Shown here: piece after piece, positions 45,955 through 54,577 of the stretch
How the letters are laid out: each line of letters opens with the position of its first letter
Position numbering within the stretch: the stretch's first letter is position 1
Assembly (NCBI RefSeq): GCF_021129305.1
Contig: NZ_JAJOMB010000007.1
Span: forward strand, 1-64,000
Source of the DNA: Kineosporia babensis
GTDB taxonomy: Bacteria; Actinomycetota; Actinomycetes; Actinomycetales; Kineosporiaceae
Direction of reading: 5' to 3'
DNA length: 64,000 nucleotides
The notes under the pieces: model-generated
Seen by the model: only the letters and a program-made list of their open reading frames with translations
Database searches by the model: none
What the model was told of the DNA's origin: nothing
Made by a program: the position numbers and the translations under genes

Positions 45955-47130
45955 ATGCGCACCCGAGTCGCCATCATCGGCGCCGGTCCGGCCGGCCTCC
46001 TGCTGTCGCATCTCCTGGACGCCGAGGGGATCGAGTCCGTGGTGCTGGAGACCCGCACCCGGGAGTACGTGGAGGCCCGGATCCGGGCCGGGATCCTCGA
46101 GCAGTCCACCGTGGACCTGCTCACCGAGGTTGGGCTGGGGGCGCGGCTGGCCGCCGAGGGCGACCGGCACCGCGGCATCTACCTGCAGTGGCCGCACGAG
46201 CGGCACCACATCGACTTCGTGGAGCTCACCGGCCGGGCGGTGACCGTGTACGGGCAGACCGAGGTGCAGAAGGACCTCGGGCGGGCGCGCGAGGCGGCGG
46301 GCCAGCAGATCGTCTACGGCGTCAGCGAAACCGCCCTGCACGACGTGGGTACCGAGCGTCCGTTCGTCACCTATACCGACAATGATGGACGTCCGGCGCG
46401 CCTGGACGCGGAGGTGGTGGTTGGGTGCGACGGGTCTTTCGGGCCCAGTCGCGCCGCCGTGCCGGAGGCGGCCCGGCAGACCTGGCAGCGCGCCTACCCC
46501 TACTCCTGGCTGGGGGTACTGGCCGAAGTCGCGCCGTCCACGGACGAACTCATCTACGCCTGGCACCCGGACGGATTCGCCCTGCACTCGATGCGCTCGG
46601 CCTCGATCAGCCGGTTCTACCTACAGGTCCCGGCCGACACGGACATCGCCGCCTGGTCGGACCAGCGGATCTGGGACGCGCTGGCGGCCCGGCTGGGCCA
46701 CGGTCAGGATGGCTGGCGGCTCAATCCCGGCCCCCTGCTGGAGAAGAGCGTTCTGCCGATGCGCAGTTTCGTGCAGCAGCCGATGCGCTCGGGGCGGCTG
46801 TTCCTGGCCGGCGACGCGGCCCACATCGTGCCGCCCACCGGGGCGAAGGGGCTGAACCTGGCCGTGGCCGACGTGGCGCTGCTGGCCCCGGCCCTGGCCG
46901 CGCTGCTGCTGAAGGGTGATCCAGGCCCGGCCGAGGCCTACTCCGCCGCCGCCCTGCGCCGGGTCTGGCGCTGCACGCACTTCTCCTGGTGGATGACCAC
47001 CATGCTGCACACCGGCGAGGACCCGTTCGACACCCAGCTGCAGCTGTCCCAGCTGAAGTGGGTGACCAGCAGCGAGGCCGGGGCGAAGGGGCTGGCGGAG
47101 AACTACGCGGGCCTGCCGATCGGTTTCTGA
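45955..47130 (+). CDS. pobA: 4-hydroxybenzoate 3-monooxygenase PobA
   Basis: 391-residue FAD monooxygenase that hydroxylates 4-hydroxybenzoate to protocatechuate with NAD(P)H and O2. Motifs: IIGAGPAGL (FAD), VVGCDGSFGPSR (DG motif) and LAGDAAHIVPPTGAKGLNLA (GD motif). Length matches the family (about 394). ATG 45955 gives the usual MRTRVAIIGAG start. It lies 4 bp after the DUF429-RelA/SpoT gene, so it is probably cotranscribed; the ring-cleavage genes pcaHGC that use its product are 3.2 kb downstream on the same strand. Confidence 0.95.
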   Translation: MRTRVAIIGAGPAGLLLSHLLDAEGIESVVLETRTREYVEARIRAGILEQSTVDLLTEVGLGARLAAEGDRHRGIYLQWPHERHHIDFVELTGRAVTVYGQTEVQKDLGRAREAAGQQIVYGVSETALHDVGTERPFVTYTDNDGRPARLDAEVVVGCDGSFGPSRAAVPEAARQTWQRAYPYSWLGVLAEVAPSTDELIYAWHPDGFALHSMRSASISRFYLQVPADTDIAAWSDQRIWDALAARLGHGQDGWRLNPGPLLEKSVLPMRSFVQQPMRSGRLFLAGDAAHIVPPTGAKGLNLAVADVALLAPALAALLLKGDPGPAEAYSAAALRRVWRCTHFSWWMTTMLHTGEDPFDTQLQLSQLKWVTSSEAGAKGLAENYAGLPIGF

Positions 47131-47228
47131 TCACCGGCTGTCACCCTCGGGCGAAGGCCAGGGCGCCGGTCGGATGACAGCCGCGCAGGCGTCTACACCC
47201 TGCGACCGGGCGGGCCGAACGCCTGATC

Positions 47229-49505
47229 ATGCGCCTCGACGCCGGACGGCGTTATCTCTGGGTCGCCGCCGTTCTTCTCGGCGGCTACTGGCTCGTACCC
47301 GCAGGCGCCCCGCGAGCGGTGGCCCAGGTGACGGTCAGCCTCGCGAGCATGGTGGCCGTGCTGGTGGCCGCTCGCCTGGACCCGCCCCGGCGCCTGACCT
47401 GGATGGTGTTCTCGCTGGGCTCAGGCCTGAGCGCGCTGGCCGACGGCTACACCGCCTGGCATCACCTGAACGCCTCCGTGCTCCCCTTCCCGAACTGGGC
47501 GGACGCGGGCTGGCTGACGGCCAACCTGGGGGCTGCTGCCGGCCTGTTCATGCTGCAGCGGGGCCGGCGGATCGATGCGGCCGGGCTGCTCGACTCGGCG
47601 GTGGTCACCATCGGCGGCGGGCTGGTGCTCTGGGTGGCCCTGTTCAGCCCGATCCACGGCGCCCTGGACCTGGCCGAGTCGGTCGGCCTGCTGTACCCGC
47701 TGACCACGATCGGGATGCTGGCCGCTGCGGTCTGGCTGATCACCAGCGTGCCCGCCCCGGTCGAGGGCCGGGCCACCGCCGCCCTGACCGTGGGTGTGTT
47801 GCTGGGGCTGACCGGCAACGTGATCTACGGAGCCAGCGGCGGCACGCTGAACCCGCAGCACCGCTGGTTCGAGACCTTCTACCTGCTGATGTACATCGGC
47901 TGGGGGTACGGCGCCCTGCGTGCGGCCACCACTGCGGCCCGCCAGGACGTCACTCCCACCTGGGTGGTCTCACCGTTGCGGCTGGTCGCCATGTACGGCT
48001 CGATGCTGGTCGTGCCCGGGGTGCTGATGGTCGACTTCTTCCTCGACCTGGACCTCAACCACATCCCGATCGCCACCGCCTCGACCGTGCTCTCGGTGCT
48101 GGTCCCGGCCCGGCTCTGGCTCTCGATGCGCCAGCTGCGGGTCTCCACCGAGCAACGCGACGCCTACCGGGTGGACCTGGCCCACCAGGCCGCCCACGAC
48201 GCGCTGACCGGCCTGCCCAACCGCGCCTACCTGCGTGAGCTGCTGACCGCGCTGCTGCACCGGGCGGCCCGGGCCGGGGACGAGGCCGCCGTGCTGTTCG
48301 TCGACCTGGACTTCTTCAAACGGGTGAACGAGCAGCTCGGGCACGCCGCCGGGGACGAGGTGCTGCGGACCGCGGCCGCCCGGATGAAAGGGGTGCTGCG
48401 CCAGGGCGACACCCTCGGCCGGCAGGGCGGCGACGAGTTCATCGTGCTGATCGACCCGGTGCCCAGCCCGGCCGAGCTGATGGAGATCGCCGACCGGCTG
48501 GTCGACTCGATCAGCACGCCGATCATGACCGCCGGCGGCAAGGCCCGGATCAGCGCCAGCGTGGGGGTGGCGCTGGCCCGGGACGGCCAGACCGACGCCG
48601 AGCAGCTGGTGCAGGACGCCGACCTGGCCGCCTACCGGGCCAAGGTCAACGGCCGGGGCCGGGTGGAGATGTTCGACGCCGCGCTGCGGGCCGAGCTGGA
48701 GGCCCGGGCCCGGCTGGAGACCGAGATCCGGCACGGCCTGGCCGCCGGGGAGTTCGAGCTGCACTTCCAGCCGGTGATCGGCGTGGCCACCCGCGAGCTG
48801 CGCTCCTACGAGGCGCTGATCCGCTGGCGCCACCCCGAGCGTGGGATGGTCCCGCCCGGCGAGTTCATCCCGGCCGCCGAGGAGAGCCTGCTGATCTGCG
48901 AGATCGGCCGCTGGGTGCTCAACACCGCGACCAAGCAGCTGTCCGCCTGGACCTGGCAGGACCCGGCCGGCCACGGCGACGTGACGATGGCGGTGAACAT
49001 CTCGGCCCGGCACCTGGCCTCGCGCTCGCTGGTCGAGGAGGTCCGCCACGCCCTGCGCGAGAGCGGGCTGGAGGCCTCCCGGCTGGTCCTCGAGATCACC
49101 GAGACGGTGCTGCTGGACGAGCCCACCGCCGACGCCCACCTGCGCGATCTGCGGGCGCTGGGGGTGACCGTGAGCCTGGACGACTTCGGCACCGGTTACA
49201 CGAGCATCGGCCAGCTGCAGAAGCTTCAGGTGGACACCCTGAAGATCGACCAGAGCTTCCTGCGCTCGTCCGAGCCGGCCGGTCAGGCGCTGGTCCAGCT
49301 GATGGTGACCGCGGCCCACGCCTTCAACCTGGACGTGGTGGCCGAGGGGGTGGAGACCCAGGAGCAGCTCGACCGGCTGGAGCGGATCGGCTGCGAACTG
49401 GCCCAGGGCTACTTCCTGGGCCGGCCGAAACCGGCCCGGGAGATCCCGGTCTCACCCACCGACCGCGAAGTCACGGGCACCGACGTCACGGCAGCGAACG
49501 GCTGA
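47229..49505 (+). CDS. Membrane GGDEF-EAL protein
   Basis: 758-residue protein. Seven or eight membrane helices fill residues 1-300 without a domain I can name, then GGDEF (QGGDEF, 400-404, with RQGD inhibitory site before it) and EAL (YEALIRW with EAL at 528-530, DDFGTGYTS, EGVET, QGYFLGRP). Both catalytic motifs are intact, so it may make and degrade c-di-GMP or be biased by its sensor. Its 3' end overlaps the convergent IclR gene by 20 bp. It separates pobA from pcaHGC. Confidence 0.9.
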   Translation: MRLDAGRRYLWVAAVLLGGYWLVPAGAPRAVAQVTVSLASMVAVLVAARLDPPRRLTWMVFSLGSGLSALADGYTAWHHLNASVLPFPNWADAGWLTANLGAAAGLFMLQRGRRIDAAGLLDSAVVTIGGGLVLWVALFSPIHGALDLAESVGLLYPLTTIGMLAAAVWLITSVPAPVEGRATAALTVGVLLGLTGNVIYGASGGTLNPQHRWFETFYLLMYIGWGYGALRAATTAARQDVTPTWVVSPLRLVAMYGSMLVVPGVLMVDFFLDLDLNHIPIATASTVLSVLVPARLWLSMRQLRVSTEQRDAYRVDLAHQAAHDALTGLPNRAYLRELLTALLHRAARAGDEAAVLFVDLDFFKRVNEQLGHAAGDEVLRTAAARMKGVLRQGDTLGRQGGDEFIVLIDPVPSPAELMEIADRLVDSISTPIMTAGGKARISASVGVALARDGQTDAEQLVQDADLAAYRAKVNGRGRVEMFDAALRAELEARARLETEIRHGLAAGEFELHFQPVIGVATRELRSYEALIRWRHPERGMVPPGEFIPAAEESLLICEIGRWVLNTATKQLSAWTWQDPAGHGDVTMAVNISARHLASRSLVEEVRHALRESGLEASRLVLEITETVLLDEPTADAHLRDLRALGVTVSLDDFGTGYTSIGQLQKLQVDTLKIDQSFLRSSEPAGQALVQLMVTAAHAFNLDVVAEGVETQEQLDRLERIGCELAQGYFLGRPKPAREIPVSPTDREVTGTDVTAANG

Positions 49506-50223
49506 TCCCCTCGGCCGCCACCTGCAACGCCGCGACCAGCCGGGGCTTGTCGCGCTTGAGCGTGGGCACCACCAGGCCCAGCGCCGCGACCACCTCGACC
49601 TTGCCGGTGGTGGGCCGGCGGATCGGCACGGCGACCGAGCACCCGCCCAGGCTCATCTCTTCCACCGTCTGCGCATACCCCTCCCGCCGGGTGCGTTCCA
49701 GCTGCGCGCTGAGCCGGCCGGGCTGGGTGATCGTGTACGGCGTGATCCGGCGCAGGTCGCCCAGCACCCGCCGCTGCACGTCGGCCGGGGCATGAGCCAG
49801 CAGCACCTTGCCCACCCCGGTGCAGTGCAACGGCAGCCGGGAGCCGATCTCGCTGACCACCGGAACGGACTGGTGCCCGGAAAGCCGGTCCACGTAGAGC
49901 ACCTCGTCCCCGTCGCGTACGGCCAGGTGAACGGTGGCCAGCGTGGCGGCGTAGATGTCGTGCAGGAAAGGGGAGGCCACCTGGCGCAGGCCGCTCTGCA
50001 CCGGGGCGAGCAGCCCGAGGTCCCAGATCCGGCGCCCGATCACGTAGTACGGCGAGCCCGGTGAAAGCCGTTCGAGGGCGCCCCAGCTGAGCAGCTCGCC
50101 GGTGAGCCGGTGCGCAGTGGCCAGCGGGAGCCCGGCCCGGCGGGCGAGTTCGGTCAGGGTGAGCCGGCGGTGGCGCTCGTCGAAGGCGCTCAGCAGGGCC
50201 AGGGCCCTGGCCGTGACGCTCAC
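49486..50223 (-). CDS. IclR-family regulator (PcaR/PobR type)
   Basis: 245-residue IclR-type regulator. The winged helix is RALALLSAFDERHRRLTLTELARRAGLPLATAHRLTGEL, and the effector domain contains LHCTGVGKVLLAHAP and GGCSVAVPI. GTG 50223 has GGGAGG seven bases upstream; the much longer open frame beyond it is antisense to pcaH. It diverges from pcaHGC across 84 bp that contain a TTCCG-N5-CGGAA palindrome, so it probably controls protocatechuate genes in response to protocatechuate or a pathway intermediate. Confidence 0.9.
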   Translation of the reverse strand: MSVTARALALLSAFDERHRRLTLTELARRAGLPLATAHRLTGELLSWGALERLSPGSPYYVIGRRIWDLGLLAPVQSGLRQVASPFLHDIYAATLATVHLAVRDGDEVLYVDRLSGHQSVPVVSEIGSRLPLHCTGVGKVLLAHAPADVQRRVLGDLRRITPYTITQPGRLSAQLERTRREGYAQTVEEMSLGGCSVAVPIRRPTTGKVEVVAALGLVVPTLKRDKPRLVAALQVAAEGISRSLP

Positions 50224-50248
50224 CGTTCGCCTCCCGTTTTGCCCCGAT

Positions 50249-50263
50249 TTCCGCTGAACGGAA
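50249..50263. promoter_or_regulatory. IclR-type operator candidate upstream of pcaH
   Basis: TTCCG-CTGAA-CGGAA at 50249-50263 is a perfect 5-bp dyad with a 5-nt spacer, placed between the divergent IclR regulator and pcaH starts. IclR-family operators are typically short palindromes of this kind containing TTCC/GGAA arms. Confidence 0.5.
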
Positions 50264-50307
50264 GTCTCGCCTGTCCGGCCCTGGTTGTAAACGCCTACCT
50301 TCCCGGC

Positions 50308-51084
50308 ATGTCCAGCCAGCCGTCCGATGCCGCCGCGGGGACCCAGGCCGAAATCAGCGCCGAGATGGCCGAGATCGACAAGACGCACACGAGCACCGGG
50401 CACGCCCGCCCACAACCGGTGCTGAACTATCCGCCGTACCGCAGCAGCATCCTGCGCCATCCCACCAAGGACCTGCACCACGCCGACCCGGAGGAGATCG
50501 AGCGCTGGGCCCCGTGCTTCGGCCCGCAGGACGTAGGCGCGCTGGAGGCCGACCTGACCGTCCAGCACCCGGGCGAGCCGATCGGCGAGCGGATCGAGGT
50601 GACCGGCCGGATCCGGGACGGCGCGGGCCGGCCGGTCGCCGGCCAGCTGGTGGAGATCTGGCAGGCGAATGCGGCCGGGCGGTACATCCATCAGCGCGAC
50701 CAGCACCCGGCCCCGATCGACCCGAACTTCACCGGGGTGGGCCGCTGCCTGAGCGATGCCGAGGGCCGTTACCGGTTCACCACGATCCGGCCCGGGCCGT
50801 ACCCGTGGAAGAACCACCGTAACGCCTGGCGCCCGGCGCACATCCACTTCTCGCTGTTCGGAACGGATTTCACCCAGCGCCTGATCACCCAGATGTACTT
50901 CCCGGGCGATCCGCTGCTCGCGCTGGACCCGATCTACCGGTCGATCACCGATGCACGCGATCGGGAACTGCTGGTGGCCCGCTACGACCACGAGGTGACC
51001 CGGCCGCAGTGGAGCACGGGCTACCGCTGGGACATCGTGCTGACCGGGCCCCACCGCACCCGGTTCGAGGAGGACGACGCATGA
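50308..51084 (+). CDS. pcaH: Protocatechuate 3,4-dioxygenase beta subunit PcaH
   Basis: 258-residue iron-binding subunit of the ortho-cleavage dioxygenase that converts protocatechuate and O2 to beta-carboxy-cis,cis-muconate. The N-terminal PPYRSSILRHPTKDL is typical, and iron ligands fall in GPYPWKNHRNAWRPAHIHFSLFG (Tyr, then His-x-His). LVEIWQANAAGRYIHQRDQH is conserved. It overlaps pcaG by 4 bp (ATGA), giving subunits in equal amounts. Confidence 0.96.
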   Translation: MSSQPSDAAAGTQAEISAEMAEIDKTHTSTGHARPQPVLNYPPYRSSILRHPTKDLHHADPEEIERWAPCFGPQDVGALEADLTVQHPGEPIGERIEVTGRIRDGAGRPVAGQLVEIWQANAAGRYIHQRDQHPAPIDPNFTGVGRCLSDAEGRYRFTTIRPGPYPWKNHRNAWRPAHIHFSLFGTDFTQRLITQMYFPGDPLLALDPIYRSITDARDRELLVARYDHEVTRPQWSTGYRWDIVLTGPHRTRFEEDDA

Positions 51085-51614
51085 GGCGTTCCACCCCGGG
51101 GCAGACCGTCGGGCCCTTCTACCACTACGCCCTGCCCTACCCCGGCGACCACACCTTGGTTCCCCCTGGCTCCGCCAACGCCATCCGCTTCCACGGCACG
51201 GTGATCGACGGCGCCGGCGACCCCGTTCCGGACGCCTTGCTGGAGATCTGGCAGCCTGCACCGGACGGCTCGGTGGTCCGCCGGGCCGGTTCCCTGCACC
51301 GTGACGGCTTCACCTTCACCGGCTGGGGCCGGGCCAGTACCGACACGACCGGCCATTTCAGCTTCAGCACGCTACGCCCGGGCGGCCCCGACGCCTTCTT
51401 CGCGGTGACCGTGTTCGCCCGCGGACTGCTGGACCGGCTCTTCACCCGGGCCTACCTCCCGAGCCCGGAACCGGCCCCTTTCCTGAAAGGAGTGGACGCC
51501 GAACGCCGCGGCACCCTGATCGCCGTAGCAGAGCCCCAGGGCTTCCGTTTCGACATCCGGCTGCAGGGTGACGGCGAGACCGTGTTCCTGAACTTCGGGA
51601 CGGATGAGCGATGA
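51081..51614 (+). CDS. pcaG: Protocatechuate 3,4-dioxygenase alpha subunit PcaG
   Basis: 177-residue alpha subunit, shorter than PcaH and lacking the iron ligands. TPGQTVGPFYHYALPYPGD and LLEIWQPAPDGSV are family hallmarks; AFFAVTVFARGLLDRLFTRAYLP follows. ATGA overlap with pcaH upstream and with pcaC downstream, so the three genes form a translationally coupled operon. Confidence 0.95.
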   Translation: MRRSTPGQTVGPFYHYALPYPGDHTLVPPGSANAIRFHGTVIDGAGDPVPDALLEIWQPAPDGSVVRRAGSLHRDGFTFTGWGRASTDTTGHFSFSTLRPGGPDAFFAVTVFARGLLDRLFTRAYLPSPEPAPFLKGVDAERRGTLIAVAEPQGFRFDIRLQGDGETVFLNFGTDER

Positions 51615-52012
51615 ACCCGCTCGATCGCGAGAACACCGTCGGCGAGCGGATCGACGCCGGTGCGGCCGTGCGGCGCGAGGTCCTGGGTGAGGCCCACGTC
51701 GAGCGGGCCGCCGCCGCAACCACCGGCTTCACCAGCGATTTCCAGCAGTTCATCACCGATTACGCGTGGGGCGGCATCTGGACCCGGCCCGGCCTGGACC
51801 GGCGCAGCCGCTCGATGATCACCCTGACCGCGCTGATCGCCCGCGGCCACCACGACGAGCTGGCCCTGCACGTGCGCGCGGCCCGTACCAACGGCCTGAC
51901 CGACGACGAGATCAAGGAGGTCATCCTGCACAGCGCCGTCTACTGCGGGGTGCCGGCCGCCAACACCGCCTTCCGGATCGCCCAGAAAGCGCTGCAGGAG
52001 TCAGACTCCTAG
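51611..52012 (+). CDS. pcaC: 4-carboxymuconolactone decarboxylase PcaC
   Basis: 133-residue decarboxylase that turns gamma-carboxymuconolactone into beta-ketoadipate enol-lactone. Conserved WTRPGLDRRSRSMITLTALIA, GHHDELALHVRAA and EIKEVILHSAVYCGVPAAN are seen. A typical stand-alone PcaC; no PcaD fusion. pcaB and pcaD are absent from this window. Its 3' end overlaps the convergent lysE gene by 12 bp. Confidence 0.94.
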   Translation: MNPLDRENTVGERIDAGAAVRREVLGEAHVERAAAATTGFTSDFQQFITDYAWGGIWTRPGLDRRSRSMITLTALIARGHHDELALHVRAARTNGLTDDEIKEVILHSAVYCGVPAANTAFRIAQKALQESDS

Positions 52013-52627
52013 CGCGATCCGCACTCCGATCGCCACCATCACCACCGCGATCAGCCCGTCCAGCACCCGCCAGGCCAGCGCCCGCGCGAACACCGGGCGC
52101 AGCAGCCGGCCGCCGAAACCCAGTGCGCTGAACCAGAGCACGCTGGCCAGCATCGCACCGGCCACCCACCACCAGCGGCCCACCGGCTGACCGTTCGCGA
52201 TCGAGCCGAGCAGGATCACGGTGTCCAGGTAGACGTGCGGGTTCAGCCAGGTCAGCGCCAGCATGGTCAGCACCACCCGGCGCACGCTGCTCGAATCCTC
52301 CTGGCCCCCGGCCTCCAGCACCTCGCCGGAAGGCCACAGGGCCCGGCGGGCCGCAACGAAGCCGTACCAGAACAGGAATCCGGCGCCGAGCACCTGGATC
52401 ACCGTCAGCGCGACCGGGGCGCTCTGCACCAGCGCGCCCATCCCCAGTACCCCGGCCAGGATCAGCAGCGCGTCCGAGGCCGCGCAGATCACCACGGCCG
52501 GCAGCACCACCTGGGCTCGCTCGGCGATCCCCAGCCGCAGCAGGTACGCGTTCTGGGCACCGATCGCCACGATCAAGGTCAGGCCGGTGATCAGGCCCAG
52601 GACGCCGGGCAGCAGGGTCGCACTCAT
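52001..52627 (-). CDS. lysE: LysE/ArgO-family amino-acid exporter
   Basis: 208-residue LysE-superfamily exporter with about six hydrophobic helices. The N-terminal GLTLIVAIGAQNAYLLRLG and the central LALTWLNPHVYLDTVILLG match LysE/ArgO, which exports L-lysine and L-arginine. The divergent LysR-type gene next to it is an ArgP/LysG homologue, the normal partner regulator that activates export when basic amino acids accumulate. ATG 52627 gives the family start; an ATG at 52648 is possible. Confidence 0.92.
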   Translation of the reverse strand: MSATLLPGVLGLITGLTLIVAIGAQNAYLLRLGIAERAQVVLPAVVICAASDALLILAGVLGMGALVQSAPVALTVIQVLGAGFLFWYGFVAARRALWPSGEVLEAGGQEDSSSVRRVVLTMLALTWLNPHVYLDTVILLGSIANGQPVGRWWWVAGAMLASVLWFSALGFGGRLLRPVFARALAWRVLDGLIAVVMVAIGVRIALGV

Positions 52628-52681
52628 GATGGGAACGCTAGAAGGCACCCGACATCAAGTACAGCTCATCTTTCTGAAGGT

Positions 52682-52700
52682 GCGTAAGCTCTGCTTATGC
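52682..52700. promoter_or_regulatory. Dyad overlapping the lysG start codon
   Basis: GCGTAAGC-TCT-GCTTATGC at 52682-52700 is an 8-bp inverted repeat with one mismatch, with a T-N11-A core (52685/52697) as in LysR-type binding sites. It covers the lysG start codon (52697), which would suit autorepression. Confidence 0.4.
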
Positions 52701-53584
52701 GATTCCAGCGGGACCACCTGGAGACGCTGCTGGCCGCGGTCGACGAGGGCACCTTCGACGCGGCCGCAGCCCGGCTCCGCATCACCGCCTCGGCGGTGTC
52801 GCAGCGGATCAAGGCGATGGAGCAGGCCGCCGGGCGGATCCTGCTGCAGCGCACCACCCCGATCCGGCCGACCGCCGACGGTCAGGTGGTGGTGCGGCAT
52901 GCGCGTCAGGCCCTGCTGCTGGAGGGGGAGACGGCGCGGGCCCTGGCTCCCACCGACAGCACCCGCACGCCGTCGATAGCGCTTGCGGTCAATGCGGATT
53001 CGCTGGCCACCTGGTTCCTCGGCCCGCTGGCCGAGGTGCTGGAGGACACCGCGGTGGTGTTCGACCTGTATCGCGAGGACCAGGACCGGACGTCCGATCT
53101 GCTGCGCGCCGGAACGGTGATGGCGGCGGTGTCGGCGCAGTCGACTCCCGTACAGGGCTGCTCTTCGGTCAAATTGGGGACGATGCGGTACCACGCGGTG
53201 GCATCTGCGGCTTTTGTGGACCGGCACCTCCAGGGCGAGGTGGGCACCCAGGGCCTGGACGGCGTCCCGCTGGTCGACTTCGATCGCCAGGACCACATGC
53301 AGCACGCGTTCCTGCGCCGGGTGATCGGCCACGACCCGCGCTCACCGCGGCATTTCGTGCCCACCTCGGAGGATTTCGCCCGGGCGGTGCGGATGGGCCT
53401 GGGCTGGGGCATGCTGCCCGACCAGCAGTGTCAGGACGACCTGGCCACCGGAAGACTGCTGGCCCTGGCCCCGGACCGGCCGGCCGACGTCGAACTGTAC
53501 TGGCAGCGCTGGAAACTGGATTCGCCGCTGCTGGACCGGATCACCCGGGCGGTGCGGGAACACGCTGCCCGGGAGCTGCTCTAG
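52697..53584 (+). CDS. lysG: LysR-family regulator ArgP/LysG
   Basis: 295-residue LysR-type regulator. The helix-turn-helix is HLETLLAAVDEGTFDAAAARLRITASAVSQRIKAMEQ, followed by the ligand domain with VNADSLATWFLGPL. ArgP/LysG homologues sense lysine or arginine and control a divergently transcribed LysE/ArgO exporter, as found here. The stop overlaps that of the convergent ATPase gene by 4 bp (shared CTAG). Confidence 0.92.
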   Translation: MRFQRDHLETLLAAVDEGTFDAAAARLRITASAVSQRIKAMEQAAGRILLQRTTPIRPTADGQVVVRHARQALLLEGETARALAPTDSTRTPSIALAVNADSLATWFLGPLAEVLEDTAVVFDLYREDQDRTSDLLRAGTVMAAVSAQSTPVQGCSSVKLGTMRYHAVASAAFVDRHLQGEVGTQGLDGVPLVDFDRQDHMQHAFLRRVIGHDPRSPRHFVPTSEDFARAVRMGLGWGMLPDQQCQDDLATGRLLALAPDRPADVELYWQRWKLDSPLLDRITRAVREHAARELL

Positions 53585-54081
53585 GAAATGGCCGCCCGGT
53601 CGAGCGTGGCCAGCATGGACTTCGGCGGCGTGTCCCCGATCAGCGCCCAGACCAGCTTGCGGCCGCGCTCCAGGCACCAGCCGACCTCGAGCGACATCGA
53701 CATGACCAGGCGCAGGCCCAGACCGCCGACCGCGGTGATGTCCTGCCCCGGAGCGGCCGGGACCCGGGAGACCGAGCCGTCCGAGACGACCAGCAGCCAG
53801 CCCCGATTGCCGCGGGAGAGCGAGGCCGTCACCGGGGGCTCGGCGTGCCGCAGGCCGTTGGTGGTGAGCTCGCCCATCGTCATCGCCACCCGCTCGCTGG
53901 CGGCGGCGAACACATGCCCGGACGGGTGCGCGGCGTGATGCGACTCACCGGCCGCGGCGACCGCGCTGCGGGCCTCGGTCCGGGCCAGCACGGAACTGTC
54001 CACCGTGTCGATGTCCCAGTCCAGCCGCTGGGCCCAGAAACCGATCGGGGGACGGCCCTCGATCAGGACGGTGGCGTTCAC
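53581..54081 (-). CDS. RsbW-like ATP-binding protein (anti-sigma factor kinase family)
   Basis: 166-residue GHKL ATPase of the RsbW/SpoIIAB group. The N box ELTTNGLRH is at 71-79, the G1-box Asp-Gly at 101-102 and the GGLGL G2 box at 119-123. Such proteins hold a sigma factor and phosphorylate a STAS antagonist. The ATG overlaps the stop of the STAS gene by 4 bp, so the two are translated together. No sigma factor gene is in the window, so the target must lie elsewhere. It could also act in another partner switch. Confidence 0.9.
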   Translation of the reverse strand: MNATVLIEGRPPIGFWAQRLDWDIDTVDSSVLARTEARSAVAAAGESHHAAHPSGHVFAAASERVAMTMGELTTNGLRHAEPPVTASLSRGNRGWLLVVSDGSVSRVPAAPGQDITAVGGLGLRLVMSMSLEVGWCLERGRKLVWALIGDTPPKSMLATLDRAAIS

Positions 54082-54464
54082 GACTGGCCCGCGGACACAT
54101 CGGCCACCTGAGCTTCCTCGGGCAGCCAGCGGGCCAGATCGCCGGCGCCGACCAGGGTGATCAGCTCCGCCACCCGGCGCGAGGGCCCCTGGAGCAGCAG
54201 CTCGGCCCCGGTGCTGCGCAGCCCGGCCGCCAGCCGGACCACGAACGAGACCCCCACCGAGTCCATCATCGTGACGTGCCGGACATCCATCACCGTGCGC
54301 CGGCCGGCGTCGATCGAGAACCGGCCCGCGTACTCCAGTTCGTCGCTGACCCGGACGTCGATCTCACCGTGCAGGATGACCAGCGTGTGATCGTCCTGGG
54401 CGAGGACCACGACGTCTCCGGGGGCGTCGTTCTCCGGTTCCGAGGTCTGGTGATCCCTGGACAC
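54078..54464 (-). CDS. STAS-domain anti-sigma factor antagonist (RsbV-like)
   Basis: 128-residue STAS protein. VVVLAQDDHTLVILHGEIDVRVS forms the first strands and VRHVTMMDSVGVSFVVRL the switch helix; Ser69 in MDSVG is the expected phosphorylation site of RsbV/SpoIIAA proteins. When unphosphorylated it should bind the RsbW-like ATPase encoded next and free a sigma factor. GTG 54464 has GGGAGG upstream; a longer frame to 54560 would run into the divergent promoter region. Confidence 0.92.
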   Translation of the reverse strand: MSRDHQTSEPENDAPGDVVVLAQDDHTLVILHGEIDVRVSDELEYAGRFSIDAGRRTVMDVRHVTMMDSVGVSFVVRLAAGLRSTGAELLLQGPSRRVAELITLVGAGDLARWLPEEAQVADVSAGQS

Positions 54465-54577
54465 CTTCGCCTCCCTGTCTGCAGTTTCTGCCCCGAGGCA
54501 GTCTCCCCGTCTGCCCAGTTCGTCCTGCACCAGCACCCTCGTCACCTCTTCTTGATGCACGGGATCCGGGCAGCTTG

